64,000 bases of DNA, from positions 60,515,601-60,579,600 of the forward strand of contig NC_072894.1 in assembly GCF_027943255.1 (NCBI RefSeq), written 5' to 3'. Position numbers and translations under genes: made by a program. The stretch is from Anastrepha obliqua (lineage: Eukaryota > Arthropoda > Insecta > Diptera > Tephritidae). Below are positions 25,245 through 37,932 of this stretch, piece by piece. Under the pieces are notes generated by a model that was not told the origin of the DNA, did no database searches, and saw nothing but the letters and a program-made list of their open reading frames with translations. The first letter of the stretch is position 1; each line of letters begins with the position of its first letter.

Positions 25245-25425
25245 ACCATTATTCCTATACGACATCGTAACAGGTAACGAATCTTTGATAAAGGCATATG
25301 AGTCGAAGTATGGGTCCTCCAACAAAAACTGTTCGCGAAAGAAACACCCCAAAGCAAATGATCTCCCATTTTTTCGGAAAATCTGGTCATGGTACAATAT
25401 GTCATTACTAGACTTGCTTAAAACT
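25245..25425 (+). mobile_element. mariner transposase fragment around the first catalytic Asp
   Basis: The plus strand reads YDIVTGNESLIKAYESKYGS, corresponding to mariner IVTGDETWIYxYxPExK, with the catalytic Asp replaced by Asn. It then reads KKHPKANDLPFFRK in shifted frames (family: KxRSxSKxMIxxFF). A second relic of this block lies at 47893-48005. Confidence 0.65.
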
Positions 25426-25984
25426 GTAAATTCTGAGTGCTAAGCAACCATTTGTCAGCCAGAAGTTTTCACAGAATTAAGGAAAGCCAAAAGCCAAATA
25501 GTCAACCTTCACCAAGAAAATGCGGGTTTTCATGTATTGGGTACATCCAAACAGTTTCTGAGCACTCAAAATATCGAATGCATTACAGTCGTGTATCGCA
25601 ACTAATGATTTCTTTTTGTTCTCAAAGATCAAAAATAAGATATGAGGCGAGCATTTTTCAATGCCTGAAGAAACTGAAGAAGCTTTTAAAGAACTGGCAA
25701 AATTACTTTGAAAATTGGTTCAAGCGGATACAGAAATACATTGTCTTCCAAGAACAATTTTTAGAAAATCAATAACCCCATTTTTATTATTATTTTACTA
25801 CATTTTCAATATTGGGCGTAAAATATTGAAGGCAACCTTCGTATACATAAATCGGTGTAAAATAAAGTAAAGCTTTCCAATCGAAAGTAGTAGTAGAGGC
25901 ATAAGAAAGGGTGACCCGCTGTCGTGTGACTTCTTTAAGCTGATGTTGGAAATGATCGTGCGAGCTGTCGGTGTATGAGCCTTG

Positions 25985-26100
25985 GAACGACATAGACATA
26001 GCGCAACGAATAAAGATCCAGAGGCTACGTTAGCTGGATTATGTCGTCCGAATGGATACAAACCCCCCGACTCTGAAAGTTTTCGATGCGGTACCACACA
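25985..26100 (+). mobile_element. LINE 3' fragment
   Basis: The plus-strand segment around 26030-26095 encodes a degraded RLRWLGHVVRMDxxxPxxKVFDAVP C-terminus, the same type as 10835-10985. No poly(A) or other tail is distinct. Confidence 0.5.
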
Positions 26101-26860
26101 AAAAAAGGAAATATTTTAATAAAAACCGAAAGCTGTATGTATGTAGCAACACTTTTTAGAGACTAAATATAGGGCGATGTGAGATAATCTGGCATAGAAG
26201 AAATTTAAAAATTATATGATATCCCCGATCTTTTTAACAAAAAATAATTTAGAGTTGTTTTTTCTTTATTTGACAACGTTTCAAAATTTGTTGAAAATGC
26301 TACACAGTGTTAAGTTAAGTATAATCCCATACATGCTCATGATTTCAGCATTTCTCTAATTGCACGGCTAAATGTCTAATCTGCTTGCTCTAAGTCACAC
26401 TGCAAATCTGTAATATCTTCAGTGGACAGCTCCTGAGTTTGCTGTGCCCCAAGCTCATCGATATCATTCTCATCCGCATTAGCCCCGTCCGTATAGCCAA
26501 ATATGTAATTATATTGGTTATACCTAATATATACTTAAATACTATGAATTTGTTTTTTATTTTAATATCAACTTGTATCTTTCAATTTTTAGCACGAATA
26601 ACTTTTTTTTATAGAAAAAAGGTAAGATAGCTCTCAATAGTAAAAACTATTTTTATTTTTAAGTTTCAGTTCTATTTACACTTAAGTAAAATTGCATGCT
26701 TTCACTTTTCGTATTACAGTATTAAGAGATTACATATAATTCTCCATTTTGGAATTTGTTAAATAAAACATAAAATAGGTATCAAAAAACTGTTTTTTTT
26801 TGCATACGATGCCGAGCATTTTTTCCATATAAGGATTGTCACCACGTGCTTTAACATAAA

Positions 26861-27388
26861 GGGTTTTTCAAGAAAAGGTGTTATTTAGATTAGATTAGAG
26901 ATGATTAACGATTTTTTATGACCGGAATAGGATGGTATTGATCTGAACAACGTTTTTTTTTCAACAAGATGACGAAACCATTGATATTTTACGAGAAAAG
27001 TTTCCGGACCGTGTTATCTCTCGAAGAGGTGATCACAATTGGTCACCGAGATCTTGTGATTCAACACCTTGTCACCATTTTCTTTGGGGCCACGTGAAAG
27101 AGAAGGTCTACGCCAATAGCCCAGGGTGGATTCAAGACCTCAAAGATGGAATTCGTGAGGCTATCGAGGACATAGAGCAGCCACTTTGTAATTCGGTTAT
27201 GAAAAATTTCATGAAAAGGATATTGTCCTGTAAGCGTGGTCGTGGTGGTCATTTGTCTGAAGTTATTGCCCACTATTAACGGCATACCTTCCTCTTTATA
27301 ATGAAATAAACAGCCGATAATTTATTGTATATAAAAAAATAGCATGTTTCTTTGAATATCAATATAACACCTCTTATTAGATAACCCA
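26861..27388 (+). mobile_element. Internally deleted Tc1/mariner-superfamily element with imperfect TIRs
   Basis: The left end GGGTTTTTCAAGAAAAGGTG pairs with the inverse of the right end (GGGTTATCTAATAAGAGGTG), both continuing TTAT. It spans 528 bp and encloses the C-terminal transposase frame at 26968-27279, so most of the transposase is deleted. A good candidate for a non-autonomous deletion derivative. Confidence 0.65.
26968..27279 (+). pseudogene. DDE transposase, C-terminal 103 residues, frame open
   Basis: The frame starts at DDETIDILREKFPDRVISRR, continues through GDHNWSPRSCDSTPCHHFLW, and ends KRILSCKRGRGGHLSEVIAH then Y. In the family the block WPPRSCDLTPxDFFLWGxxK carries the third catalytic Asp; here the residue after TPC is His, so that site appears lost. 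There is no start codon, and the N-terminus and first two catalytic Asp residues are gone. The remaining frame is intact to its natural stop. Confidence 0.8.
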
Positions 27389-27684
27389 ATATGTGGAAAA
27401 AATGCTTAGCATCGTACGCAAAAACATTGTCAAAAAAGAATAAAATTTTTAAGTGACTTTGAATTGGCTATAAAATTGCATACACAGACTTTTTTAAAAA
27501 AATTCAGGATCACTTTAGGGAATGTTGAGTTTTTGAGAATTTTGGAGATACCTACAGTTTTATAGAGACTACGATCAGTAGTTGATTTCTTATGAAAAGC
27601 TTTGAATACATTTCCAAGCATCATTATGGTCGAACCTATAACAATAATAACTCACTTCTCACATCAGATATGTATACAATAGTA

Positions 27685-29637
27685 CAGTACAATTCCTCTT
27701 AACCGGTCACCTCGGGACTGCATACCTGGCCGGTTGCCGTTTTGGCCGGTTAATCCGAAGTGTACTTGTATAATATATTGTATGTATGTATAACATTTCA
27801 TATTTGCATATGTTAATGTGTTACATCAATTAAATATAAGTGTAATAATTATTTTTTGAAAAAGTCTGTGATTTTCTTCTGTTTTTTAACCTTCAGTGAA
27901 TTTCTGAATGCGACATCCCTCCATTTTCCAATCACCAAAACGTCTAATGCTGTTGACTCATGTTGCTGCTCAATGTATTTCAATGCAATTTCCATCACAT
28001 TTTTGGCTTCTTCGTGAGAAACTGTTTTCTCCTCTTCAACGTCACTACACTCATCATCTTCCTCTTGTTCTTTGTTTGCTAAATCTATGATTTTGTCATC
28101 ATTCAAAAATTCATTTTCAAGGTGTTCGTCACAGTTTATCATCCAATTTTCCACATCTTCTGCCTGTAATGATTCGTTACCCTATAACTTTTGAAGGTCT
28201 TGTAAAGTAGATTTGTTTTCTTCTTCTTCAGTCCCTGCAATATTCGAGATCACAATGAGATTCTCAACATCTGGCCAAAGTTTCTCCAAGACTTAACAAA
28301 CGTTGAAGAAGGCATTTCTTGAAATGCTGTAGCTAACATATAGATAACGTCCTTGATATTGATTTTTTTGATGACTTCTAAAAGACCTTTGTCTTCACTC
28401 TCAGAATTTCAGAAAAAAGGTTTACGCATTGGTTGCACTAAGCTTGTCACATTAGGAGGAAGATAAACTAATTTTATGTCATCTACAGCGCAGTCATGAG
28501 GATGGGTTGGAGCATTATCTAACACAAGAATTGCTTTAATAGGCAAGTTTACACTTTTTAAATGTTTTTTAACTTTTGGAACAAACTCCAAATTAAACCA
28601 CTCTTTAAACAAGTCTGAATTCATCCACGCTGATTTTTGTGACTTATAATAAACCGGAAGCGAAGATGGATTCAAGTTTTTGAATGCCCGTGGTTTAGCA
28701 GACTTGCCAATAACGAAAAGAGGAATTTTATGAGTCCCTGCTGCATTCGAAGAAACGGCCACTGTAATACGTTCTTCGTTCTTTTTGAAGCCAGAGGCAG
28801 ACTGTTCATGACTGCCTAGAAAAGTTGTTTCCGGTAACATTTTAATGTTTAGTCCGGTCTCGTCCATATTATAGACTTGTTCTGGAGATAATTCCTCTGT
28901 TTTAACCATTTCACTAAACTTAGTCTTGAATTCTGTCGCACCAGAAGTATCAGCAGACATTTTTTCTCCACTTACATGTGCGAAATGAATTCCGTGTCGC
29001 TTCTTCCATCGATTAAGCCAACCATCACTTGCCACAAAGTCACCTCCAATATTAATCTTCTGGTGGAAAGCTTTTTCTTTCAAAATTGGGCCGCCAATCG
29101 GTGTACCTCTTCGACGTTCCTGAAGAAACCAGATCCACAAAGCTTCATCGACGACCTCGCAAATCGGTTTTTTCTCGTACAATGGCTACCCAGATTTCTA
29201 TCAGATTCCATTTTCGAGCAAAACTCCTCAATGGAACGCCTATCTCTTCGTCAGTCATTTACAGTGCTTTTTCCAACATTAAATTCTGCACATATTTTCG
29301 CTACGGATTCACCATTATCAATCCGCCTTAGCACTTTTAAACGTGTATCCATTGAAACCACAATTCGTTTGCGCTTTGCACTCATTGTTAAGGAAAGAAC
29401 TATGTTATGTCCGTACCCACAGCAAAAACAAACCAAATTGATCAAAACGACAAAATCCTATCTAACATCGTTTATAGTTTACTTCGCCGGGATCTCCTCG
29501 TAATATCGGTGGAATCCCAGCCGCTTCGCCTCGCCGGTGAATTTCTTGGAAAATATTGCATTGCGCTCGGCTGTTGTAAACAGGCCGGTTAATCCGTCGA
29601 CCGGTTAATGCGAAGCCGGTTAAGAGGAATTATACTG
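27685..29637 (-). mobile_element. Tigger/pogo-like DNA transposon, both ends present, TA-flanked
   Basis: The left terminus CAGTACAATTCCTCTTAACC and the inverse of the right terminus CAGTATAATTCCTCTTAACC extend to 22 bp with one mismatch, and each is flanked by TA (27683-27684 and 29638-29639). Just inside both ends lie repeated CCGGTTAAT(C/G)CGAAG-like motifs (27728-27760 and 29583-29622), probable transposase-binding repeats. The single gene inside is a broken Tigger-type transposase (27849-29385). The length of 1,953 bp is normal for the family. Confidence 0.93.
27849..29385 (-). pseudogene. Tigger-like transposase, disrupted
   Basis: It starts at ATG 29385 with SAKRKRIVVSMDTRLKVLRR and IDNGESVAKICAEFNVGKST (psq-type HTH). 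An in-frame stop follows after STVND, where a Trp is expected. A frameshift lies in the A run near 29172. The CENP-B-type HTH (WLNRWKKRHGI) and DDE domain follow, with NMDETG and LVLDNAPTHP holding the first two catalytic Asp residues. At 28430 the expected QPMDQG reads QPMRKPFF and hits a stop, so the third Asp is missing. Further pieces (KKINIKDVIYMLATAF) and an acidic C-terminal frame at 28154-27849 complete it. It is not able to make a full protein as it stands. Confidence 0.9.
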
Positions 29638-30149
29638 TAGATATATTTTGGTTTCGAACACAATTTTAACACTTTCTGAACTAAAAATTGAGTTCCGCAT
29701 TAGAAGTTAGATGGCAGGAAATGCACCCTTAAATTTATAGGGCAATAACCCTCCACGAATATATATTTAATTCAACTTTGACACAAGTTCCTATTTTTGC
29801 AATAAAAATCAAGTCACAAAAAACAAATAATTGTTTTTGGATCAAATTTGTTTTAAATATGACTCTGTTTGCCTTTGCGAATGGCGAAGATATTGTTGCC
29901 ATTGGCCTTAACGCCATTAAACACCAACTACAAACCAAACATTACCAGGTTTAGTGATTCAAGCTGAAGTTCGAAAACCCTAGAAAGAGTCAAATTTACC
30001 TCAAATGTTGAAGTTAATTATATAATCGATAACTCTACGTATATTTTGTAAGCAGATCCTGTACGGCCTATTCCATCGCGCATGTGCACACTATAACATC
30101 GGATACATCCGATGAGCCGGCCCTTGTAGGGTTCAAGAGATAGATTCCA

Positions 30150-30470
30150 CCCAAAAATTATGGAATTTCATGCTATAGGTATAGTGTATCGATTAACAAT
30201 GCAGCGACTGCGCTGGCTAAATCATATTGTACGACTAGCTGCAGACACTTCCGCGGAAAGCATTCGATGGGGTGCCCTGATTTTGTTAACAGAAAAGAAA
30301 GTATAATATATCTCCTGTTATTACGAGAAGAAAATGACTGGTGTGCCAAAATGGAATGATTCTGCCAAAATCACTCATTAAACAAATAGAAGGTATAACT
30401 GCAAAGCGGGAAGAAGCTAGTGATCTGAAGACAAGACTGCATTTCCGGAGTGATAAGAATTAAAGCATAA
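30150..30470 (+). mobile_element. LINE 3' fragment
   Basis: The plus strand reads MQRLRWLNHIVRLAADTSAE with SIRWGAL following, then a degraded basic segment and KREEASDLKTRL. This is the C-terminal RLRWxGHIxRMxxDxxxxKxxxGxP...WxxxAxDRxxWR block of an RTE/Jockey-like LINE. The same block type occurs at 48060-48245. Confidence 0.6.
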
Positions 30471-30539
30471 ATTATATATGTAAGAATACCTTCTGCTCAA
30501 ATATGAACGAGACTGATTTAATAAAACACAAACGGCTAA

Positions 30540-31237
30540 TTATTGTTCAATTTTTATTTTATCTCCTTCAAAGTAATCACCATTGGAGGCGATACACATA
30601 TGCCAACGTTTTTTCCAATCATCATAGCATTTCTGGAAGGCCGATTTCGGTATGGATTTCAGTTCCTTCTTCGAATTCTCTTTTATGACTTCAATTGTCT
30701 CAAAATGTTTTCCACGGAGCGGCAACTTGAACTTGGGAAACAGGAAAAAGTCACATGGAGCCATATCAGGCGAATACGGTGCTTACGGAACGATATTAAC
30801 ATTATTTTTGTTCAAATAATCGCGAACAAGACGTGATGTGTGAACTGGTGCATTATCGTGATGCAAGAACCATGACTTGTTGTCCCACAATTCCTTCCTT
30901 TTAAGACGAATGTTCTCGTGCAAACGCTTTAAAACGTCTAAATAATATTCAGCGTTAACCGATCGGCCTTGCGGAAGGAACTCCGAGTGCACCACACCTT
31001 CGTAATGGAAAAAAACAGTCAGCATAACCTTAATTTTTGAGCGACTTTGGCGTGGTTTTTTGGGTTGATGTACGACCCTCTTTGAACGATTTGTACCACT
31101 GGAAAACACGTGCACGCGATAGAGCAGAGTCCCCATAGGTTGTCTGCAACATTTTTAAGGCGTCTGAAGCCGAAATTTTGTTGGAATAACAAAATTTCAA
31201 ACAAATTCTTTGTTCAAAATGAATTTCCATCGTTAAA
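30540..31237 (-). mobile_element. mariner element, internally deleted transposase
   Basis: The N-terminal HTH is present (EIHFEQRICLKFCYSNKISA...VFQWYKSFKEGR, from ATG 31222). It is fused by a deletion of roughly 130 residues to KPRQSRSKIKVMLTVFFHYE. The second catalytic block FLHHDNAPVHTS and the third SPDMAPCDFFLFPK are present. The C-terminus ends GDYFEGDKIKIEQ with a stop at 30540. The first catalytic Asp (TGDESW) is lost with the deletion, and the frame shifts at the junction. No clear terminal inverted repeats were found. Confidence 0.85.
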
Positions 31238-31329
31238 TTCGAAAAACACACTCGAGCTTGACTTGTTTACAGTAGCACAGAAAACAAACTATGTGACATA
31301 TCACGCTGAAATTTTACATTAGCTTTAAA

Positions 31330-32180
31330 CCCATATATTGATTATACATATCAATTACGGAATGACCAGAAAATCAACACATTTCATAAGCATAAGTAAA
31401 AGCATTTTTTCAATTCAATTATAAACATTTTTGGTATGTTGAAATACCTGAACAAACATTTCTGAATAAACAGAAACCACATCGACCTCTTCCTTATTAG
31501 CAACTAAACTATTCACATTCTTCAAAAATTAGCATTTTAAGGAAAATAAACCAAACAAGGCTTGCTGGTTTGTCAACTTCCAGAATCAAACGAAACACGC
31601 GCAAAATTCATAAATGGGCAATTTCATAAAATATTTTTGTTTAACAAAGTTTTTGAATAAATTACATACAACTGAATCAATTCAGAGAACTACTTTTAGA
31701 AAAAAACGTTAATTTATATATAATAAGTTTTTTTTTAATCCAGTTTTTTCCTTTTTCCGTTGCTATACTACTACTAGAGCAGCAGTAACCCAAAAATTAC
31801 AGAGAAATAATAATAAAAAAAGAAATTCTATTTCCGCATATCTGAAACAGGAAAGCAGAAATCTTAAGCCGACGAAATACGATGCAAATATATACGAACG
31901 TTTTCTTATTAATAATATAAATCTATAAATTTATGATATGTCTATAAAAATCTGAGATTTCAAGTGGAAGTGAAGAAATGGAAGTGGCTATTATAACTAA
32001 GGAGATCTCTTAGACATTCCACCTTGATAAAAAATTTCTCGGAATATATTCAGAAAATTCAAAATACAAGTTTATTCCTCAAAAGTTTTATTATTGCTAG
32101 TGTCTGATCCAGCTCCCGAATTTCCCGAATTCTGTTTTTAGTATATCAGAGACGTTTTCGATTTTTCCATTACTTTCTTT
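31330..32180. other. No gene recognised
   Basis: Strongly AT-rich spacer between two minus-strand mariner relics. Confidence 0.45.
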
Positions 32181-32199
32181 CAGCTGTTAAAACGCATTC

Positions 32200-32860
32200 A
32201 CAGTAGTGGTTTTCTGACTCGATCAAACAGAAGTAAATCGCAGGTGGGCATATCAGGTGAATTCGTCGGCTGTTAGATGGTATTCGTATCGTTCTTGGTC
32301 AAAAACTCACGGAAGCTGATGCCACTGTGAGACGGCACGTTATCATGGGCAAAATCCTCGAATTGTTTTCTAACAAATCTTCGCTTTTTTGGGCAAACTG
32401 ATTCAAGTAAACCTTTCATAGCGCCCAAATAATACTCTTGGTTTGACCTTCTAGCAAAAATCTTTGGCGTACAATACCGTTGTAATCCATATAAACCATG
32501 AGCATCACTTTCTTTTCTGGCTAAAACCGGTATTAGTAATGGTTCATCTGGAGCTCTCCACTCACTCGCTTGATGTCTGAATTGCGTGTTGTACTCATAA
32601 TCATACGTCTCGTGATTATTGGAGATTATGTCTTTGACGATATCAACACAGACCATTTTTTGCATGAAATTCAGGTCTTTTGGGATCTTAAATCATTAAC
32701 GGCAATGTCCGAAACAGATCCAAAAGCAAAGTTCAGCTCCTCTGCCAGCTCTCTAATGGGTAATTTGCAGTTATTGACCAACTTTTCACTTCACTTTCAC
32801 TATGTGTTCATCACTTTACGATATCAACATTTAAATCCATTTTTAAAGCTGTAAAAACCG
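32200..32860 (-). mobile_element. mariner transposase relic
   Basis: A 130-codon minus-strand frame (32665-32273) contains degraded versions of the blocks VDVCKDIISN, RRSNQEYYLGAMKGL (family NKEYYLGVMKRL) and EDFAHDNVPSHSGISFREFL (family ILHHDNAPAHTSLSVREFL). SPDMPTCDLLLF follows downstream after a frameshift. The middle reads through without stops but key residues are changed (HDNVPSH). A separate copy from 30540-31237. Confidence 0.8.
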
Positions 32861-32869
32861 AAAAGACGT

Positions 32870-34555
32870 GCAGAGAGAGATTTACTCTAGACGGCGTAAC
32901 TTTTACAAATATCAAGCAATGGGGATAAAGTTTTAGTAGGAATATTAACCGCAGATGTGGCAATGTAACAAAAAAACCAAACTCAAATCTGTTGACTTAG
33001 AGCCTCACCTGGCTGTTTATCAAAGAAATTTTTGATCTAGGTGGAATATCGGTCAGTTACTGCACCCCGATTTAATTAGATCTGGTATAACTAACCTTCG
33101 GTGTATTTTTAATTAGAAAAATTTAGTCTTTCTTTCTTCAATTCATATCCGCCCGTATTCCAATTAATTTTCATCATATTGTCAACGTACTAAGGACCTT
33201 CCTTGCCGTTCAGCCACTCAATCAAATATATAATCTCCCACACGATATTACATCTGGAGCTTGGCTGTTATTTTCTTTCTTTGTAGAGTTAATAGTAATG
33301 AAAGAAATTTGTGTGCCCGTGCTGCGACACGAACTAATTGTAGTCCCAGATAATACAGAGATATACACACTTAGTTGCTTTTGCGATTAAAGCCTGTAAG
33401 GTGGAATTATACTGTCAGCACAGCAACATAGATAGCAACAGCTATGAAATAGTGCTAGAACTATCCTCACCTTAGGTAACCGATGCAGTACATACAAAGT
33501 GCAGAAGCTTACAAAGAGCTTAAGGTACTGAAAGAACAGCTGTGTCATGATATCAAAACGCACAATGCAAGTCGTCTCTAACCTGATGCCTATTGATCTT
33601 AACATGAGCCAAGTGACCACATGCACGGGGGAATGACTCAAAGGGTAAGCGATATGAATGGCAAGGAATTTTCACCTCAATAATGTAAAGCTAGGCTAAT
33701 TGGTCAAAATTAAGTCAACTCCAATACACTCTCGGTTCTAAGATGAAAATTAATAAAAAGTGGGTTTACCAATTTTGCAATGCCTTATTTTATGTAACGA
33801 AGAAGCTAAATGAAATTGTGCTCTCGAAAAGCAATTTCTACACCAAAAGTATTGATCACGGTGAGCACATTATGTCACAAGAAACAGTTTAAAGGTGGTA
33901 CTTACTTAAGTCGAAGTTTACCCTGGACTGCTTGTAAGTAATATTCATGAAGAATACGCCAAGTAAATGAAACTTGTAGTGCTCAAAAATGTCGATTGAC
34001 AATTAAAGACCTGAATGATACCGCTAGCACTTCATTTGGATCATGTTAAACTACAATATTTTGAAAAATCTTTGGAAGAAGAGTGGAGTTCTTTTTAGAC
34101 TATGGTCTTGTTTGGTATCAAAAATATTCAACGCACCAGCTCTCACTTCACTGGTTCTTCGAAAGTGTTTTGCTAAAATTTCAACAAATATACGAGAGCA
34201 TGCCCGTGTTTGATGGCACAGGGCGTTTCTGAGGGAAGTTGGTGTTAGCCTCGTTTGCTGCAAACTATCAAAGACGGTGAAACAAATTTCATACTGATTA
34301 ATAGGTTAGTTTGGATTTGCCAGCTATTCGAGTAAGACGTGTTTCATGATTTTCACTCAGATGGAAAAGGAGCAGTGACGTTCGGTAATTCGCTTTTTTC
34401 TTTTTGGATGAAAAAAAATGCGAGAAGATAAAACCAAAGTTGGATGATGTCTATGGGACTCTTTGCCATCTATAACCACAGTTAGATATTAGTTCAGCGA
34501 ATTTAAATGTGGGCGAACATCCATTTTTGATTAGGAGCGACCAGGACGCCCGGTA
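32870..34555. other. Mostly unidentified; possible R1-like LINE scrap at 33480-33640
   Basis: CCTGATGCCTATTGATCTTAACATG at ~33590 resembles CCTGATGCCTATTGACCTCATGG at 55115, within the R1-like relic. Otherwise no motifs were recognised, including the 70-codon minus frame at 34263-34051. Confidence 0.35.
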
Positions 34556-34559
34556 GACG

Positions 34560-35262
34560 TGGATCGATGAACGAAAGTGCGCGAAGTAACAGAGGCCATA
34601 GGTGTGTCGAGCGGATTGGCAATTAATATTTTACATGATAAGTTGACGATGAAAAAATTGTCGGCCCGATGGGTGCCGCGATTGTTCCCAAGCAACAACA
34701 AGCGGATGCGGCTGTTAACTTTTTGCGTCAAGTTGCCACCGTTGATGAAACCTGAATTCATCATTACACATCCTGGAACTAAGCAACAATCAAAACAATA
34801 GATTTCTCCCGGTAAATATGCTTGAAAGAAGGCGAAGACAGTCCAAACGGCCGGAAAGGTTATGGCGAAATTTTTTGGATTTAAAAAGAGGAACAACTCT
34901 CTACAGTGAGTTATTGAACCGCTTTCACAAAAATTTGAAGGACACACGGACAAAAATTTGATTCACCACGATAATGCCCCAGCACATTAATCCGGAGCCG
35001 TCGCCGCCAAACTGCATGAATTACTGCCGCACCCCCCGTATTCACCCGATCTGGCTCCCTGCGAATTTTTCTTGTTCGCTACCATGAAAAAATGGCTCGC
35101 GAGAAAAAATTTATTTCAAACGAGAACGTCATCGCCGAGACAGAGGCGTATTTTGCAGAGTTCGACAATTCCTATTTTTTGGAAGGGCTAAAAAATTTAG
35201 CGGAGCGTTGGGAGCAATGTATCTTTCTAAAAGGGGACTATGTTAAAAAATAAAAATAAAAA
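34560..35262 (+). mobile_element. mariner transposase relic (most of the domain present)
   Basis: In order on the plus strand: VREVTEAIGVSSGLAINILH, DKLTMKKLSARWVPRLFP, then HPGTKQQSKQ. In shifted frames come KKAKTVQTAGKVMAKFF, IHHDNAPAH, KLHELLPHPPYSPDLAPCEF with FLFATMKKWLARK, and a degraded end LKNLAERWEQCIFLKGDYVK. This order follows a mellifera-type mariner. The first catalytic region (TVDETWIH) is damaged and the third Asp of PCDFF is Glu. Several frameshifts and stops are present. Confidence 0.85.
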
Positions 35263-35324
35263 TTTGGAAAAAATGGTGTTGTCATTTCTAACACGGTTAC
35301 TTCTTGAGCCCCTCTCGTAGTTCC

Positions 35325-35490
35325 ACAAGCACCGTATTGATCTGACTTAGCATCTTGTGACTTTTGGATATTCACCACAATCAAGAGGCTAATCCAAGAG
35401 CACCGCTTTGACACGATTGAGGAGATAGAAATTGAATCACGTGCTTTGAAGGCCACTATGGTTGTTTCCACGATTCAAAGAACCATTGGT
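35325..35490 (+). mobile_element. Second mariner C-terminal fragment, different lineage
   Basis: The plus strand reads SDLASCDFWIFTTIKRLIQE then HRFDTIEEIEIESRALKA, corresponding to SPDLAPCDFWLFxxIKxxLxGxRFxxIEEIxxxSxxxLKA. It lies ~70 bp beyond the end of the preceding mariner but differs from its C-terminus, so it represents another copy. Confidence 0.7.
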
Positions 35491-35499
35491 ATGAATGTA

Positions 35500-37930
35500 T
35501 TATAACAGGAGAATAGATATTATATTTACTGATTTTGAGAGTTATCATCAATTTGACCTATGAGTTATCATCAATTTGTTTACAAATTATAGTTTAGGTT
35601 AAACGAGTTAGGTTAACTGAGCTTTTTCAAAAAAGAAGCTAAGGTTATGCAAAAAAGTTCAATATTACTATGAACGGAAAAATCACATGTACTCGTAGCC
35701 TTAATTTTGAATTCATCCATAACCAAAAAGTGTGTGCATGTGTATGTATATGCTAATTTTAACACTTGAATTTGTAAAAAAAAATCGCGTAAACTAACAC
35801 TGCAGTATGTGTGTATGTTTTGTAAATAATGACTTAGAATTTAAGCCGTTACGCTTTTTGTGCAGCATTGAAAAAGAAAATCTCACACTAGTTTGCTCAT
35901 CTCAGCGACAACTATTCGGTCGTCCACGCATTTCATTTGTTTTATTTATGGGTATAAATTTTTTTAGTTTTTTTTGTGACTCTGTGACTCTTCATATGTT
36001 CTTCCACATTCAAGGTTGAGCAAGTCTCAAGCAACCAACCCAAAAAATTAAATTAAATTATATGTGAAATATGCAACAACAAATTACTGTACAGAAAAAA
36101 CAAAATTTCAGAAATCTTTTAAACACATTTGATTTGGCTGGTCTACGAAACTTAGCAAACCACCAATCAGCCGATCAACTTACCAAACAGCTAAACACCA
36201 ACAGTTCAGTAAAGACATTTTTATTTTTTTGTTTTAGTGTCATTAAACACCAACACAAATGCGTTAATATACAAAAGTCGCAGCACATCTCAAGAAGATA
36301 TTTATTAGCTTTAATTTTAATTTTATTAAACTAGTTTATTGTGCGCTTCTACCCAAAAACCAATATCAAGTTTACCTCGAGATCAGCCACGCTTTGAACA
36401 ATATATTCAAAAATACCAAAAATCTTTAAAAATCGCATAGAAATTTAAAACTTAACAAAGTTGTAGACTTAAAGTTTTTAAAACAAAAATTTAGTAAATA
36501 CTTTTAAGCATGAGGTTTTAGCTCAGAAAAAATTACAACAACTTATAGTTCGTCAAAGTAGAAATACATGCACACATACACGTACATACAAATATAATGT
36601 CAAAAGAAAGTGTACGCTACGATTTGACAAGTTTTTATTGTTTATTCACTTAGTTCATTTCATTTCAATTTGTTTTCTTCTGACGGTGTTGAGTGTATTT
36701 TTCCACATACTATATAAACAAATAAACGGAGAAAATGCACAAGGCCACCTGCAAAAAAACTGCCAAAAATCCACTCTATCTTTGAGCCACTCGGAACTTG
36801 TACCTTATTATGTCAAAATTCAGTGATCTATAAAACTGTATCTTTAACCGAATTTTATCAAAAAATTCTGAATACAAAGTTTGAAATTTTGATGAAAACT
36901 TTCCAAATTTTTATAAGTTTTTTATAAAGTTTAAAACTTTCCGTTATATGGTTTTTGTTGTAGTGTGTTTGTTTTATAAAAAAATAATTGAAATAAATAA
37001 ATAATTAAATAATTAAACAAATAGTCAAAACTTCTCAATATTTGGCGTACCCTTCTTTTGACGCTGACTGTATATTAAGGCTGGTCCACCATTCCGATTT
37101 GGATTCTACATAAAAAGTTTAAAAATTTAAGAACGGCAAATAATTTAAACAGGAGTCTTATAATCTTGAGCAGAACCAGTTACAAACAATAAGTCTTGAT
37201 AAAAAACATCTTTCTGCCCCAAAACTTGTCGGCTGAATTGTCAAAAGGTAGGCAAATGCCATTTGAAGATAATGACCCCTATTTCTACCACTACAAAATA
37301 TTTCATCTTCTTTCATCAGTCGGATGAATTATGTATAAGTAATTTTGTGTAGGTTGATTTATTATGCAACTTATCTTTAACACATTTTCTTCGTTTATAT
37401 TAGTGAAGATAAAAAATAAAAATTTAAAAACATAATGAAAGCTTTTTATTTTTAAAATCTATTATTAGGTGACTCCGAAACTAGGAGTGAAAATCTATCG
37501 AAGTAATCCCAAACAGAATTAAGTTAATTTAATTTATTTTGAACTACATCTCCGGGTGTGGAGAGAAGATATTCCAATTTTGCAACAATTTTAAATTACC
37601 AGAGATTGAATTTTTTTAATGATAATTTAAAAAACATTGTAATTTTACACTGCACTTTTGATAATATTGAATAAAAATTTTGAAAAATTTAAGTAAATCT
37701 TTTTGTTCATTCAGCTTATTTAAGAGCATATTGTGTTTATTTTTCGAGCTGTTTAAAGTGCTTAAAACTAATTTTTATGCATATTTTGGTCATCTCTGTT
37801 CATAATGTTCACTGTCCAATTTAATATAATGTTCAAGATAAACTGAGCTATTAAGCCAAGCCTTCCTTGCTGTGTTTATTTGCCTTTTAATAGTTTGCTA
37901 AATTTGTATACGCTTTATATAATATAAATC
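35500..37930. other. No gene recognised
   Basis: AT-rich sequence; the small frames at 35807-36019 and 36071-36334 have no recognisable motifs. TTAGGTTA-like bits occur at 35585-35612. Confidence 0.45.
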
Positions 37931-37932
37931 TT

